Source: Flavobacterium sp.
GTDB lineage: Bacteria > Bacteroidota > Bacteroidia > Flavobacteriales > Flavobacteriaceae
Assembly: GCA_023259675.1 (NCBI GenBank)
Contig: JALRGT010000009.1
Span: forward strand, 1 to 64,000
DNA: 64,000 nt
Direction of reading: 5' to 3'
Shown: positions 17,329 through 25,328 of the stretch, piece by piece
Position numbering within the stretch: the first letter of the stretch is position 1
How the letters are laid out: every line of letters begins with the position of its first letter
Translations under genes and position numbers: made by a program
Notes under the pieces: generated by a model
Databases searched by the model: none
Told to the model about the DNA's origin: nothing
The model's input: only the letters and a program-made list of their open reading frames with translations

Positions 17329-18090
17329 CTATCGAATCGCTTTCACAAATTCAGCAATTTTTTTGCTTCCGTTTTCTTTCAGGTGGGTGATAAAAGCACT
17401 ACCTATAATAGCACCTTTGGCGTATTGTGTGGCTTGGTTGAAGGTTTCGGCATTGTTGATTCCGAAGCCTACGATTTGTGGGTTTTTCAGGTTTAAATCG
17501 GCAATGCGTTTGAAATAAGTTTCTTGGGTATTCCCAAAACCAGCCGAAGAACCCGTTACACTCGCCGAGCTTACCATATAGATAAATCCGTCCGAAACGC
17601 TGTCGATAAAACGGATGCGCTCGTCAGAGGTTTGTGGCGTAATCAGGAATATGTTCTTCAATCCGTATTTGTCAAAAGTGGCTTTGTATTGCTCGGCATA
17701 CACATCTACCGGAAGATCCGGAATGATGAGTCCGTCAATCCCGATTTCGGCACATTTTTGGCAAAAAGCCTCCACACCATATTGCAACATGGGGTTAAAA
17801 TAGCCCATAATCACTAACGGAATCGAAACGGTTTTTCGAATGTCTTTCAGTTGGTCAAACAATACTTGTGTCGTCATACCGTTGTGTAACGCTTGGGTAG
17901 AACTGGCCTGAATGGTTGGTCCATCGGCCAAAGGGTCGCTAAACGGCAATCCGATTTCGATCATGTCTACACCGTTTTTTTCTAAATCCTGAATGATTTG
18001 TACGGTATCGTTCAAATTAGGATAACCGGCAGAGAAATAGATAGAAAGTATCTTTTTGTCTTCTTGTAATTTTTGATTTATTCTGTTCAT
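17329..18090 (-). CDS. trpA: Tryptophan synthase alpha chain
   Basis: 253 residues. This subunit cleaves indole-3-glycerol phosphate to indole and glyceraldehyde 3-phosphate and passes indole to TrpB. Catalytic Glu45 and Asp56 lie in MIEIGLPFSDPLADGPTIQ, the family signature. The phosphate-binding glycines appear in ASVTGSSAGFG and GFGINNAETF. It is the last gene of the minus-strand trp operon, separated from trpB by a gamma-glutamylcyclotransferase-like gene and a 120-bp repeat. Confidence 0.96.
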   Translation of the reverse strand: MNRINQKLQEDKKILSIYFSAGYPNLNDTVQIIQDLEKNGVDMIEIGLPFSDPLADGPTIQASSTQALHNGMTTQVLFDQLKDIRKTVSIPLVIMGYFNPMLQYGVEAFCQKCAEIGIDGLIIPDLPVDVYAEQYKATFDKYGLKNIFLITPQTSDERIRFIDSVSDGFIYMVSSASVTGSSAGFGNTQETYFKRIADLNLKNPQIVGFGINNAETFNQATQYAKGAIIGSAFITHLKENGSKKIAEFVKAIR

Positions 18091-18140
18091 TATTCTGGTC
18101 TATTTTATCAGATGTACCATCTGTAATTTCTATTGTATGC

Positions 18141-18461
18141 TTAATTTGTAACCAGGTAAGCCCAAGCTTTTTGGTTTGATTCTAAGGTAACTTCCATACG
18201 TTTATAATGCAATCCTTCATAAGTATCAGCCAAATTCAAATCTTGATCACTGATTTCATATACAATTCCGGTTACGATATCATCTGGATTTTCGGTTGCC
18301 ACGATAATCGGATATTGAGCAATACCAAATTCTTCTTCAATTTTAATGTAGTTGATGACAAATCCAATTAATCTATCAGGTGTACCGTAAAGGCTGCGTC
18401 CAAAAATGTTTTCTTGAATGTCTTTTTCTTTTAAAGTTCCGTAAGCGAATAATTTTTCCAT
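18141..18461 (-). CDS. Gamma-glutamylcyclotransferase (AIG2-like) family protein inside the trp operon
   Basis: 106 residues. FAYGTLKEKDIQ at the N-terminus is the GGCT/AIG2 signature (YGTL substrate loop), and ADTYEGLHYKRMEVTL carries the conserved acidic Tyr-Glu segment with the candidate catalytic Glu. Members release 5-oxoproline from gamma-glutamyl peptides or amines. It has no known part in tryptophan synthesis. It sits between trpB and trpA, 50 bases upstream of trpA, and looks like an operon passenger. Confidence 0.82.
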   Translation of the reverse strand: MEKLFAYGTLKEKDIQENIFGRSLYGTPDRLIGFVINYIKIEEEFGIAQYPIIVATENPDDIVTGIVYEISDQDLNLADTYEGLHYKRMEVTLESNQKAWAYLVTN

Positions 18462-18511
18462 TTTTTTCTTTTTTGAAAAGCTATACTATAATCCAATCGT
18501 TTTATTTGAAT

Positions 18512-18631
18512 GCGTTAGGGATGGCAGCGGTAGCTCCCGATAAACTAGAAATAGGGTTTAAAAACCTTAATTTTCTAAATCGGGACTTTAGCGAACAGCC
18601 CGACCCCGATTTTTTCATCGGGGTAACGCCC
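18512..18631. repeat. 120-bp palindromic dispersed element in the trp operon
   Basis: The element is bounded by GCGTTAGGG (18512) and GTAACGCCC (to 18631), giving inverted GCGTTA/TAACGC ends. It contains two hairpins: ACCCCGAT with ATCGGGGT at 18603-18624, and a longer imperfect one closed by TCCCGAT/ATCGGGA at about 18535-18584. It lies between trpB and the GGCT gene and has no coding frame. It resembles REP/BIME-type non-autonomous elements. Confidence 0.65.
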
Positions 18632-18657
18632 TGAAATAAATTCAGGAGCAAACCCAA

Positions 18658-19839
18658 CTATAATTTAAAATAATCGATATAGGTATTCAAATCTTTGTCT
18701 CCACGACCGGAAAGACTGATTACGACTACATCGGTAGGTTTGAATTTTTTTTGTTCCAAAACCGCAAAAGCGTGTGCACTTTCGATAGCGGGAATAATTC
18801 CTTCGAGTTTGCTAAGTTCCAGTCCGGCTGCCATAGCATCATCATCGGTTACGGAGTAGAATTCACCTCGTCCCGTTTGTGCCAAATGCGCGTGCATGGG
18901 GCCAACACCCGGGTAATCCAGTCCGGCAGAGATAGAATACGGTTCGGTAATCTGTCCGTCAGGAGTTTGCATCAACAAGGTTTTGCAACCATGAATGATT
19001 CCAACTTTTCCTAATTTGCTGGTCGCTGCACTATGACCGCTATTTACGCCTTTTCCAGCGGCTTCCACGGCGATAATGCCCACTTTTGGTTCGTGTAAAA
19101 AGTGGTAATACGTACCGGCAGCGTTACTACCGCCACCAATACAAGCGACTACATAATCTGGATTTTCACGTCCTTCTTTTTCCTGTAATTGCCATTTGAT
19201 TTCCTCTGAAATGATGCTTTGAAAACGAGTCACCATATCCGGATAAGGATGTGGCCCAATGGCCGAACCAATGATGTAATGCGTATCTACGGGATTGTTA
19301 ATCCAATCGCGGATGGCTTCATTGGTAGCGTCTTTTAAGGTTTTGGAACCTGACATCGCAGGACGTACTTCGGCACCTAGCATTTTCATACGGGCTACGT
19401 TTGGCGCTTGGCGTTTGATGTCGATTTCGCCCATGTACACAATACATTCCAATCCCATCAAAGCACAAACTGTTGCAGTCGCCACACCGTGTTGTCCGGC
19501 ACCGGTTTCGGCAATAATTCGTTTTTTACCCAAACGTTGTGCAACTAAAATTTGACCAATCGTATTATTGATTTTATGCGCACCAGTGTGGTTAAGATCT
19601 TCTCTTTTTAGGTATATTTTGGTGTTGTATTTTTCGGATAAACGTTTGGCAAAATACAAGGGACTAGGGCGTCCCACATAATCTTTCAGTAATTGGTTGA
19701 ACTCCGCTTTGAAGTCGGGTTCGTCCATGATATCTAAATATTTGCTACGTAATTCTTCTACATTTGGATACAGCATTTCTGGGATGTAAGCTCCTCCAAA
19801 TTCACCATAATAGCCTTTTTCGTCAACGTTGTAAGTCAT
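18658..19839 (-). CDS. trpB: Tryptophan synthase beta chain
   Basis: 393 residues of the TrpB1 class. The PLP lysine is Lys89 in [21 protein letters not shown] is the COMM/indole-site block, and [10 protein letters not shown] binds the PLP phosphate. The N-terminus [13 protein letters not shown] is conserved. It condenses indole with L-serine and forms the alpha2-beta2 complex with TrpA. It starts 12 bases after the trpF stop. Confidence 0.97.
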   Translation of the reverse strand: MTYNVDEKGYYGEFGGAYIPEMLYPNVEELRSKYLDIMDEPDFKAEFNQLLKDYVGRPSPLYFAKRLSEKYNTKIYLKREDLNHTGAHKINNTIGQILVAQRLGKKRIIAETGAGQHGVATATVCALMGLECIVYMGEIDIKRQAPNVARMKMLGAEVRPAMSGSKTLKDATNEAIRDWINNPVDTHYIIGSAIGPHPYPDMVTRFQSIISEEIKWQLQEKEGRENPDYVVACIGGGSNAAGTYYHFLHEPKVGIIAVEAAGKGVNSGHSAATSKLGKVGIIHGCKTLLMQTPDGQITEPYSISAGLDYPGVGPMHAHLAQTGRGEFYSVTDDDAMAAGLELSKLEGIIPAIESAHAFAVLEQKKFKPTDVVVISLSGRGDKDLNTYIDYFKL

Positions 19840-19851
19840 TTAGTGTAGTGT

Positions 19852-20553
19852 TTAAAGTTTTAAGTTATCCTTAAAACTTGATAATTTTTCTATGTTTTTT
19901 AATCCAGGTTCTATTTCAAATTTACTGTTTACATCCACGGCATAAACGGGTAAATTGCTTTTCATAATTTCATTTACGGCATCCAGTTCGTCCAGACCAA
20001 TTCCGCCACTCAAGAAGAAGGGTTTGTTCGAAGGATATTGTGCTAACACTTTCCAGTCAAAAGTGGTTCCGTTTCCTCCCGGTAATCTTCCTTTGGTATC
20101 AAAAAGGAAATAATCAGAAACCGGTTCGAAAGGTTTTAGCACACCAAAGTCAAAGGTATCCAAAATTGAAAATACTTTGATGATTTCAATCCCTTTTGGC
20201 AGATTTATTTTTAATTCCTGACAAAATGCAACAGATTCTTTTCCATGTAATTGTACGGCTTGTAAATCGTGCTGGATTACTTTTTGGCTAATGATTTCTA
20301 CCGTTTCATTCACAAAAACACCAACTTTTTTGATAGTTTTTGGCAGTTCAGGAATGACACCATCAAAATAACGAGCCGATTTTTTCCAAAATATAAATCC
20401 CATATAGTCGGGTAGGAGCGCGCCTACTGCGACGATATTGTCAGTATATTTCATGCCGCAGATTTTAATCCCCACCCCAGCCCTCTCCGAAGAGGAGGGA
20501 GCCGTTGCGTTATGTTTGACCGATTTACTCATATTTAATTTTTTTACCGCCAA
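19852..20553 (-). CDS. trpF: Phosphoribosylanthranilate isomerase with a repeat-encoded N-terminal extension
   Basis: The enzyme converts N-(5-phosphoribosyl)anthranilate to the ribulose form. The conserved opening KICGMKYTD is present (Cys32 in the long numbering), then LQAVQLHGKE, FLFDTKGRLPGGNGTTFDW and FFLSGGIGLDE. The normal start would lie just before KICGM. Here the frame continues into a GC-rich palindromic repeat (20469-20504). Either an ATG at 20553 or 20532 adds about 26-33 residues, or the GTG at 20475, itself inside the repeat, gives a normal-length MGIKICGM. The start is unresolved. Confidence 0.92.
   Translation of the reverse strand: MAVKKLNMSKSVKHNATAPSSSERAGVGIKICGMKYTDNIVAVGALLPDYMGFIFWKKSARYFDGVIPELPKTIKKVGVFVNETVEIISQKVIQHDLQAVQLHGKESVAFCQELKINLPKGIEIIKVFSILDTFDFGVLKPFEPVSDYFLFDTKGRLPGGNGTTFDWKVLAQYPSNKPFFLSGGIGLDELDAVNEIMKSNLPVYAVDVNSKFEIEPGLKNIEKLSSFKDNLKL
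20469..20504. repeat. GC-rich palindromic repeat within the 5' end of trpF
   Basis: A CCCCACCCCAGCCCTCTCC-GAAG-AGGAGGG type unit. It is the same family as the copies at 22840-22866, 22951-22977, 23541-23561, 23628-23660, 33311-33333 and 33378-33411. It is translated in frame as SSSERAGVG or supplies a GTG start. Confidence 0.8.
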
Positions 20554-20600
20554 GATTCATAAAGTTTACAAAGTGCGATGTTTTTTTAAGCGATACTTCG

Positions 20601-20635
20601 TAACTTCTAACTTCTAACTTCTAACTTCTAACTTC
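20601..20635. repeat. Heptamer microsatellite (TAACTTC x5) spanning the trpC stop codon
   Basis: Five perfect copies of TAACTTC. On the minus strand (GAAGTTA) they encode the last residues EVRS and the TAG stop of TrpC. Copy-number change by one unit would move the frame. Confidence 0.9.
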
Positions 20636-21405
20636 TGAATAAATTCAGTTGCTGCTTGCCCAGCATTATCTGTTTTCATAAAGTTTTCACCAATCAAGAA
20701 CCCTTTGTATCCGTAAGGTTGTAATTCTTTAATAGCTTCAATGGAACTGATTCCGCTTTCGGAAACTTTTACAAAATCATTCGGAATCAGGTCTGCCAAT
20801 TTCTTACTGAAATCCAGACTGACTTCGAATGTTTTTAAGTTTCTGTTATTCACGCCAATCATGTCCAGTGTAGGCATAATCGATTTTTCTAGTTCTTCCT
20901 GATTGTGCACTTCCAACAATACTTCCAATCCGAGGTTTTTGGCAAATTCGGATAACGCTTTGATTTCGTCACGCGTTAAAACCGCTGCGATTAGCAAAAT
21001 CAAATCGGCTCCGTGAGCTTTGGCTTCGAGAATTTGGTATTCGTCAACGATGAATTCTTTTCGCAATAGCGGAATGTTTACCGAAGCTCTTGCCAACAAT
21101 AAATCGTCAAGGGAACCTCCAAAATACTTTCCGTCTGTCAAAACCGAAATTCCACAAGCACCGGCGCTTTCGTATCCTTTTACGACTTCCTCCACCGTAA
21201 AACCGTGGTTGATAACCGACTTAGAAGGAGAACGACGTTTGTGTTCGGCAATGATTCCCGAATTGCTGTTTTTTAAATTCGAACTCAAAGAAATGGTCTC
21301 TTTTCCAAAGAAAACCGATGCTTCCAATTGTGAAACTGGAATGATGGATTTCTTAAGTACCACTTCTCTTTTTTTGTCGATTATGATTTTGTCTAAAATG
21401 TTCAT
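20614..21405 (-). CDS. trpC: Indole-3-glycerol-phosphate synthase
   Basis: 263 residues of the TrpC barrel. The signature IAEHKRRSPSKSVIN (residues about 52-66), LRKEFIVDEYQILEA, VEVHN-type LLEVHNQEEL, GVNNRNLKTF and VSESGI are all present. It closes the indole ring from carboxyphenylaminodeoxyribulose phosphate. The final five codons (EVRS and stop) lie in the GAAGTTA microsatellite, so the end of the protein is repeat-derived. The neighbour upstream is a four-helix-bundle gene rather than trpD. Confidence 0.95.
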   Translation of the reverse strand: MNILDKIIIDKKREVVLKKSIIPVSQLEASVFFGKETISLSSNLKNSNSGIIAEHKRRSPSKSVINHGFTVEEVVKGYESAGACGISVLTDGKYFGGSLDDLLLARASVNIPLLRKEFIVDEYQILEAKAHGADLILLIAAVLTRDEIKALSEFAKNLGLEVLLEVHNQEELEKSIMPTLDMIGVNNRNLKTFEVSLDFSKKLADLIPNDFVKVSESGISSIEAIKELQPYGYKGFLIGENFMKTDNAGQAATEFIQKLEVRS

Positions 21406-21414
21406 TTTAATTTA

Positions 21415-21445
21415 AAGATTGAAAAATTTAAAGATTGAAAAATTT
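21415..21445. repeat. Direct repeat beside the four-helix-bundle gene
   Basis: TTTAAAGATTGAAAAA occurs twice in tandem between the end of the four-helix-bundle gene and the start of trpC. A related AATCTTTCAATTTTTT lies at 21831-21846, on the other side of the same gene, in the opposite sense. The flanks may mark insertion of the gene. Confidence 0.6.
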
Positions 21446-21459
21446 GCTGTTGATGGCGT

Positions 21460-21828
21460 TTATTTCACATTCTTCGAATTTAGATATTTTATAAAATTGG
21501 ATAGATTTTGAGATATTTCGATTGTTATATTATAACTTTCCTGAATTTGAATTTGTTCACAAAACCCAAGTTCCTTTGATGATATCAACATACTTCTAAC
21601 TTCTGCACAACTCCCTTTTGAGATTTTTAAATACCTTATTAATTGTTTATTACTATTATATTCTGAACCTTCTGCAATATTGTTTGTAATTGAAATTACG
21701 GCTCTTTTTATCTGATCTTTAAAACTATATTCTTTTTCGAAAGATGTATTCTCTAATAATTTAAAGACTAATTTAGCCAATTGAATTCCTTTTTTATAAA
21801 CATCAAATTCTTCAAAGGACTTTGTCAT
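21460..21828 (-). CDS. Four-helix-bundle protein (23S rRNA intervening-sequence protein family)
   Basis: 122 residues. FEEFDVYKKGIQLAKLVFKLLE, FKDQIKRAVISITNNIAEGSEY and LIRYLKISKGSCAEVRSML are the hallmark blocks of the TIGR02436/S23 family, which forms a pentamer of four-helix bundles. Members are encoded in rRNA intervening sequences of some bacteria and elsewhere as stand-alone genes of unknown role. Here it sits between trpD and trpC and is flanked by similar A/T repeats, so it looks like a passenger inserted in the operon. Confidence 0.9.
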   Translation of the reverse strand: MTKSFEEFDVYKKGIQLAKLVFKLLENTSFEKEYSFKDQIKRAVISITNNIAEGSEYNSNKQLIRYLKISKGSCAEVRSMLISSKELGFCEQIQIQESYNITIEISQNLSNFIKYLNSKNVK

Positions 21829-21843
21829 AATCTTTCAATTTTT

Positions 21844-22836
21844 TTATCTACTCAATTCCTGCAACTTTTTCAAAGCAGCCAATCCTTTTCCGGAAAGCAA
21901 ACTTTCTTTGGCTTGATCAAAACCTTCCAAAGGCGTGCATCCAGTTACGGTGGCAATGGCCATCGCAGCATTGGCGCAAACCACATTTGATTGTGCTTCG
22001 CTACCTTTTCCAGAAAGTACATTCATAAAAATGTCAGCCGATTCATCAATGGTTTTACCACCTTCAATTTCGCTTTGCAGCAATTGACGAACGCCAAAAT
22101 CTTCCGGTTTTAGCATTCCTTCCATAGAATTGGTAATGGTTTTGGTAGGGCCTGTCAATGAAATTTCATCATAACCGTCCAAAGAATGTAAAATGGTAAA
22201 ATTGATATTGGTGTTTTGGTACAAATAGGCATACATTCGGGCTAATTCCAAGTTGAAAACTCCCACCAATTGATTTTGTGGAAAAGCTGGATTCACCATT
22301 GGTCCCAACATATTAAAAAAGGTTTTCACGGCCAGTTCTTTTCGAATTGGACCTACATTTTTCATCGCTGGATGAAATAGCGGCGCATGTAAAATACAGA
22401 TACCTGCCTGTTCCATGGATTTTTTTAGAAAATCATTGTCATTGCTGAATTTGACACCTAATTTTTCCATTACGTTACTGGAACCTGAAATCGAAGAAAC
22501 ACCATAGTTTCCGTGTTTCGCCACTTTTATTCCTGCTCCTGCAGCCACAAATGAAGCCAAGGTTGAGATGTTAAAAGTGTCTTTTCCGTCTCCACCGGTA
22601 CCGCATAAATCAATGGTATTGTAATCGGATAAATCGACACGAACGCACAAATCCAACAAAGCTTCCCTAAAACCGGACAGTTCATCGATGCTTACACTTC
22701 GCATCATGTAAACAGTCAAGAAAGCAGAAATTTGACTTGGATTGTAATTGCCGCTAGAGATGTTTACCAAAACATTTTTGGCTTCTTCTTTAGAGAGTTG
22801 TTCGTGATTGATTAATCTATTTAATATGTTTTTCAT
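21844..22836 (-). CDS. trpD: Anthranilate phosphoribosyltransferase
   Basis: 330 residues. It transfers phosphoribose from PRPP to anthranilate. DLCGTGGDGKDTFNIST (about residues 78-94) is the PRPP/Mg loop, KHGNYGVSS follows, and GPMVNPAFPQNQLVGV is the second conserved block. The ATG lies three bases after the GC-rich repeat at 22840-22866, whose GGGGGAGG on the minus strand happens to form a Shine-Dalgarno-like run. The gap to trpG upstream is filled by a 138-bp unit with inverted ends. Confidence 0.96.
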   Translation of the reverse strand: MKNILNRLINHEQLSKEEAKNVLVNISSGNYNPSQISAFLTVYMMRSVSIDELSGFREALLDLCVRVDLSDYNTIDLCGTGGDGKDTFNISTLASFVAAGAGIKVAKHGNYGVSSISGSSNVMEKLGVKFSNDNDFLKKSMEQAGICILHAPLFHPAMKNVGPIRKELAVKTFFNMLGPMVNPAFPQNQLVGVFNLELARMYAYLYQNTNINFTILHSLDGYDEISLTGPTKTITNSMEGMLKPEDFGVRQLLQSEIEGGKTIDESADIFMNVLSGKGSEAQSNVVCANAAMAIATVTGCTPLEGFDQAKESLLSGKGLAALKKLQELSR

Positions 22837-22839
22837 TTT

Positions 22840-22977
22840 CCTCCCCCAACCCCTCCGAAGGAGGGGAGTTCCTATTGGGGTGATAGGAGTTTATTAGTTT
22901 GTAATTTATTTAATGGTTTTAACCCATCGTACTTAAAATAGGTCTTGTCTCCCCTCCTACGGAGGGGTTGGGGGAGG
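22840..22977. repeat. 138-bp unit with 27-bp terminal inverted repeats between trpD and trpG
   Basis: The left arm 22840-22866 and right arm 22951-22977 match as inverted repeats at 26 of 27 bases. Each arm also contains its own small palindrome (CCCCTCC-3 nt-GGAGGGG). The middle 84 bases are AT-rich and have no gene. The unit fills the trpG-trpD gap almost exactly, ending 3 bases from the trpD ATG and 2 bases from the trpG stop. Confidence 0.8.
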
Positions 22978-22979
22978 AA

Positions 22980-23594
22980 TCAACTATTCACCCAGTTTTC
23001 TAACATTTTTTTTCCATTTGGAGTCAAAACACTTTCAGGGTGAAATTGTACACCGCGAACATCATAAGTTTTATGACGCAAGGACATTACTTGTCCGTTT
23101 TCGTCAAAGGAAGTGGCTTCGAGTACATCCGGTAAATTGGTATCTACTACCCAAGAGTGGTAACGTCCTACTTCAAATTCGTTTCCTAATCCTTCGAATA
23201 AAAGTTCATCGTCGACCACTGTTTTTACCATAGTTGCCACACCGTGATACACTTTGTCTAAGTTGGATAAGGTTCCGCCATACACTTCGCCAATGGCTTG
23301 TTGCCCTAAACAAACCCCAAAGATACTTTTGGTTGAACCGTATTTTTCAATTACCGGTTTTAATAATCCTGCTTCATCTGGAATTCCGGGTCCTGGAGAA
23401 AGTAATATTTTATCAAAATGGGCAATTTCATCAATATCAAATTCATCGTTTCTATAAACGGTTACCTCACAGTTTAGGTCTTCTAGATAATGCACTAAAT
23501 TATAAGTGAAACTATCGTAATTATCTATGACTAGTATTTTCCCCCTAGCCCCCGAAGGGGGAACTGTTGGAGAGGATGTGTTGTTCTTTTTCAT
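22980..23594 (-). CDS. trpG: Anthranilate synthase glutamine amidotransferase subunit with repeat-encoded N-terminus
   Basis: The class I amidotransferase supplies ammonia to TrpE. Cys95 in FGVCLGQQAIG is the nucleophile, LLSPGPGIP forms the oxyanion region, and FHPES near the end gives the catalytic His and Glu. The usual start is directly before KILVIDNYDSF. Here the only upstream ATG (23594) adds 18 residues, MKKNNTSSPTVPPSGARG. Most of these are translated from the palindromic repeat at 23541-23561. No alternative ATG, GTG or TTG lies between, so the extension is probably real. Confidence 0.95.
   Translation of the reverse strand: MKKNNTSSPTVPPSGARGKILVIDNYDSFTYNLVHYLEDLNCEVTVYRNDEFDIDEIAHFDKILLSPGPGIPDEAGLLKPVIEKYGSTKSIFGVCLGQQAIGEVYGGTLSNLDKVYHGVATMVKTVVDDELLFEGLGNEFEVGRYHSWVVDTNLPDVLEATSFDENGQVMSLRHKTYDVRGVQFHPESVLTPNGKKMLENWVNS
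23541..23561. repeat. GC-rich palindromic repeat inside the 5' end of trpG
   Basis: CCCCC-GAA-GGGGG core at 23549-23561 with a preceding CCCCCTAG. It is translated in frame as part of the TrpG N-terminus. An inverted family member at 23628-23660 faces it across the trpE-trpG gap. Confidence 0.85.
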
Positions 23595-23627
23595 TTTTTA
23601 AAATAGTATTAGTTTTTCCAAACTCGT

Positions 23628-23660
23628 CTCCCTTCCCTTTGGGGAGGGTTGGGGTGGGGA
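23628..23660. repeat. GC-rich palindromic repeat directly after trpE
   Basis: CTCCCTTCCC-TTT-GGGGAGGG followed by TTGGGGTGGGGA. It abuts the trpE stop codon (23661-23663) and is in inverse orientation to the copy at 23541-23561, which mirrors the pair between trpG and trpD. Confidence 0.8.
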
Positions 23661-25061
23661 TTATATTGTTTCAGCCAAATCTAAAGCGGTATTCAATGCT
23701 CTTAATTTGTTGTAAACCTCTTGCATTTCGCTTTCTTCATCTGAACTGGCAACGATACCGGCTCCCGCTTGTGAATGCAATTGGTGATTTTTACTCAAAA
23801 ATGTTCGAATCATGATGGCATGATTGAAATTGCCTTCGAAATCCATAAAACCAATAGCGCCGCCATAGAAATTACGGTTCGTTTTTTCGTAATCTTCAAT
23901 TAACTGCATGGCTCTGTGTTTTGGAGCCCCACTTAAAGTTCCGGCTGGAAAGGTGTCGGCAACGACTTGCAGTGTAGTGGCATTGTCATGCAAATGTCCG
24001 GTTACTTTAGAAACCAAATGGATAACGTGGGAGAAGAATTGCACTTCTCTATAACGTTCTACATTCACATTATGACCGTGTCGACTCAAATCATTTCTGG
24101 CCAAGTCAACCAACATTACGTGTTCGCTATTTTCTTTTTTATCTTCTGATAATTGTTTGGCCAATACGGCATCTTTCTCATCATCGCCCGTTCTTTTGAA
24201 AGTCCCCGCGATTGGATGAATTTCGGCTTTTCTATCTTTTACAATAATTTGCGCTTCTGGAGAAGAACCAAATATTTTGAAATCACCGTAATCAAAAAAG
24301 AATAAATAGGGTGATGGGTTGATGCTTCTTAAAGCTCTGTATACATTAAATTCGTCTCCTTTGAATCCTTGCGTAAATCTTCTAGATAAAACCAGTTGGA
24401 ATACATCTCCACGGAAACAGTGTTTTTTGGCCAACGCTACATTGTGCTTAAACTCTTCATCCGTCAGGTTAGAAAAACCTTCTCCTTCTTTAGCAAATTT
24501 ATAGGTTGCAATGTTTCGGGATTGTAATAATTGTTCGATTTCGGAGATATTATTTTTATCATCCAAACTATGACAAAAAATATAGGCCTGGTTTTTAAAG
24601 TGATTGATTGCAATAATATTTTGATACACGGCATAATACACATCCGGAATGGTATTGCTGTTTTCTTTTTTGGCAATGGTCACTTTTTCAAAATAGCGAA
24701 CGGCATCATAAGAAATGTAACCAAACAAACCACTGTTGATGAATTTGAAATCATTTTTCTCAGAATGGAATTGTCTGGAGAATTTTTCAATGACATCCGG
24801 TACATCGGTAGTTTTGTCAATTGCAATTGTTTCTGAAGAGCCATCAGGATAGTTTTTGAAAATGGTTTCATTTTCTATTTTAATAGAAGCAATCGGATTG
24901 CAACAGATATAAGAGAAACTATTGTCATTACCATGATAATCACTACTTTCTAATAATAAACTATTTGGGAATTTATCACGAATTTTTAAATACACACTTA
25001 CCGGAGTAATCGTGTCGGCAAGGATTTGCTTGTATTTAGTATGGAGTGTAAAAGATTTCAA
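23661..25061 (-). CDS. trpE: Anthranilate synthase component I
   Basis: 466 residues. It makes anthranilate from chorismate with TrpG. LLESSDYHGND at residues 35-45 matches the LLES tryptophan-feedback site. The catalytic domain carries PSPYLFFFDYGDFKIFGSSPE, HPIAGTFKRTGDDEKDA, LARNDLSRHG and the closing QAGAGIVASSDEESEMQE. It is the first structural gene of the trp operon, about 115 bases downstream of the leader peptide stop and just after the attenuator. Confidence 0.97.
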   Translation of the reverse strand: MKSFTLHTKYKQILADTITPVSVYLKIRDKFPNSLLLESSDYHGNDNSFSYICCNPIASIKIENETIFKNYPDGSSETIAIDKTTDVPDVIEKFSRQFHSEKNDFKFINSGLFGYISYDAVRYFEKVTIAKKENSNTIPDVYYAVYQNIIAINHFKNQAYIFCHSLDDKNNISEIEQLLQSRNIATYKFAKEGEGFSNLTDEEFKHNVALAKKHCFRGDVFQLVLSRRFTQGFKGDEFNVYRALRSINPSPYLFFFDYGDFKIFGSSPEAQIIVKDRKAEIHPIAGTFKRTGDDEKDAVLAKQLSEDKKENSEHVMLVDLARNDLSRHGHNVNVERYREVQFFSHVIHLVSKVTGHLHDNATTLQVVADTFPAGTLSGAPKHRAMQLIEDYEKTNRNFYGGAIGFMDFEGNFNHAIMIRTFLSKNHQLHSQAGAGIVASSDEESEMQEVYNKLRALNTALDLAETI

Positions 25062-25112
25062 AAGCTTTAAATTTTATAATGAATATTTTGTGTAAATTTA
25101 TTAATCTGAACG

Positions 25113-25183
25113 TAAAAAAGGCTTGTCGTGATGACAAGCCTTTATATATTTATAGTTACTACTATAGGTGCTTTGTTCACGAC
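25113..25183 (-). promoter_or_regulatory. trp attenuator: terminator and competing antiterminator
   Basis: The terminator is an 11-bp stem (AAAGGCTTGTC at 25117-25127 with 25133-25143 on the plus strand) with a U run on the minus strand. The upstream segment GTCGTGAACAAAGC (25183 to 25170), which overlaps the leader stop codon, can pair instead with GCTTGT-CA-TCACGAC (25139 to 25125). That pairing uses up the terminator's 5' arm and loop. The two structures exclude each other, as in classical ribosome-mediated attenuation. Confidence 0.88.
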
Positions 25184-25233
25184 GACTGACGTAAATTATC
25201 CCACCACCAAGTATTGTTTGTAATTACTTTCAT
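25177..25233 (-). CDS. trpL: trp operon leader peptide with three tandem Trp codons
   Basis: An 18-codon frame reads MKVITNNTWWWDNLRQSS and stops with TGA. It starts about 12 bases after the predicted transcription start of a perfect promoter, and its Trp codons precede the antiterminator segment. When charged tRNA-Trp is scarce, a ribosome stalled at the Trp codons would leave the antiterminator free. No Shine-Dalgarno sequence is visible, as is usual in this phylum. Confidence 0.9.
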   Translation of the reverse strand: MKVITNNTWWWDNLRQSS

Positions 25234-25250
25234 TAGATTTTTAATTGTCA

Positions 25251-25281
25251 CAAATATAAGAATGTTAATTGACATTGCAAA
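25251..25281 (-). promoter_or_regulatory. trp operon promoter (TTTG-N19-TATATTTG)
   Basis: On the minus strand TTTG (25281-25278) lies exactly 19 bases before TATATTTG (25258-25251), a perfect match to the Bacteroidota primary sigma consensus. Transcription would start near 25245. Confidence 0.88.
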
Positions 25282-25328
25282 TCAATTGCATTAATTTTTT
25301 AAGAATTTGTGTTTTGTATGTCAAAAGA

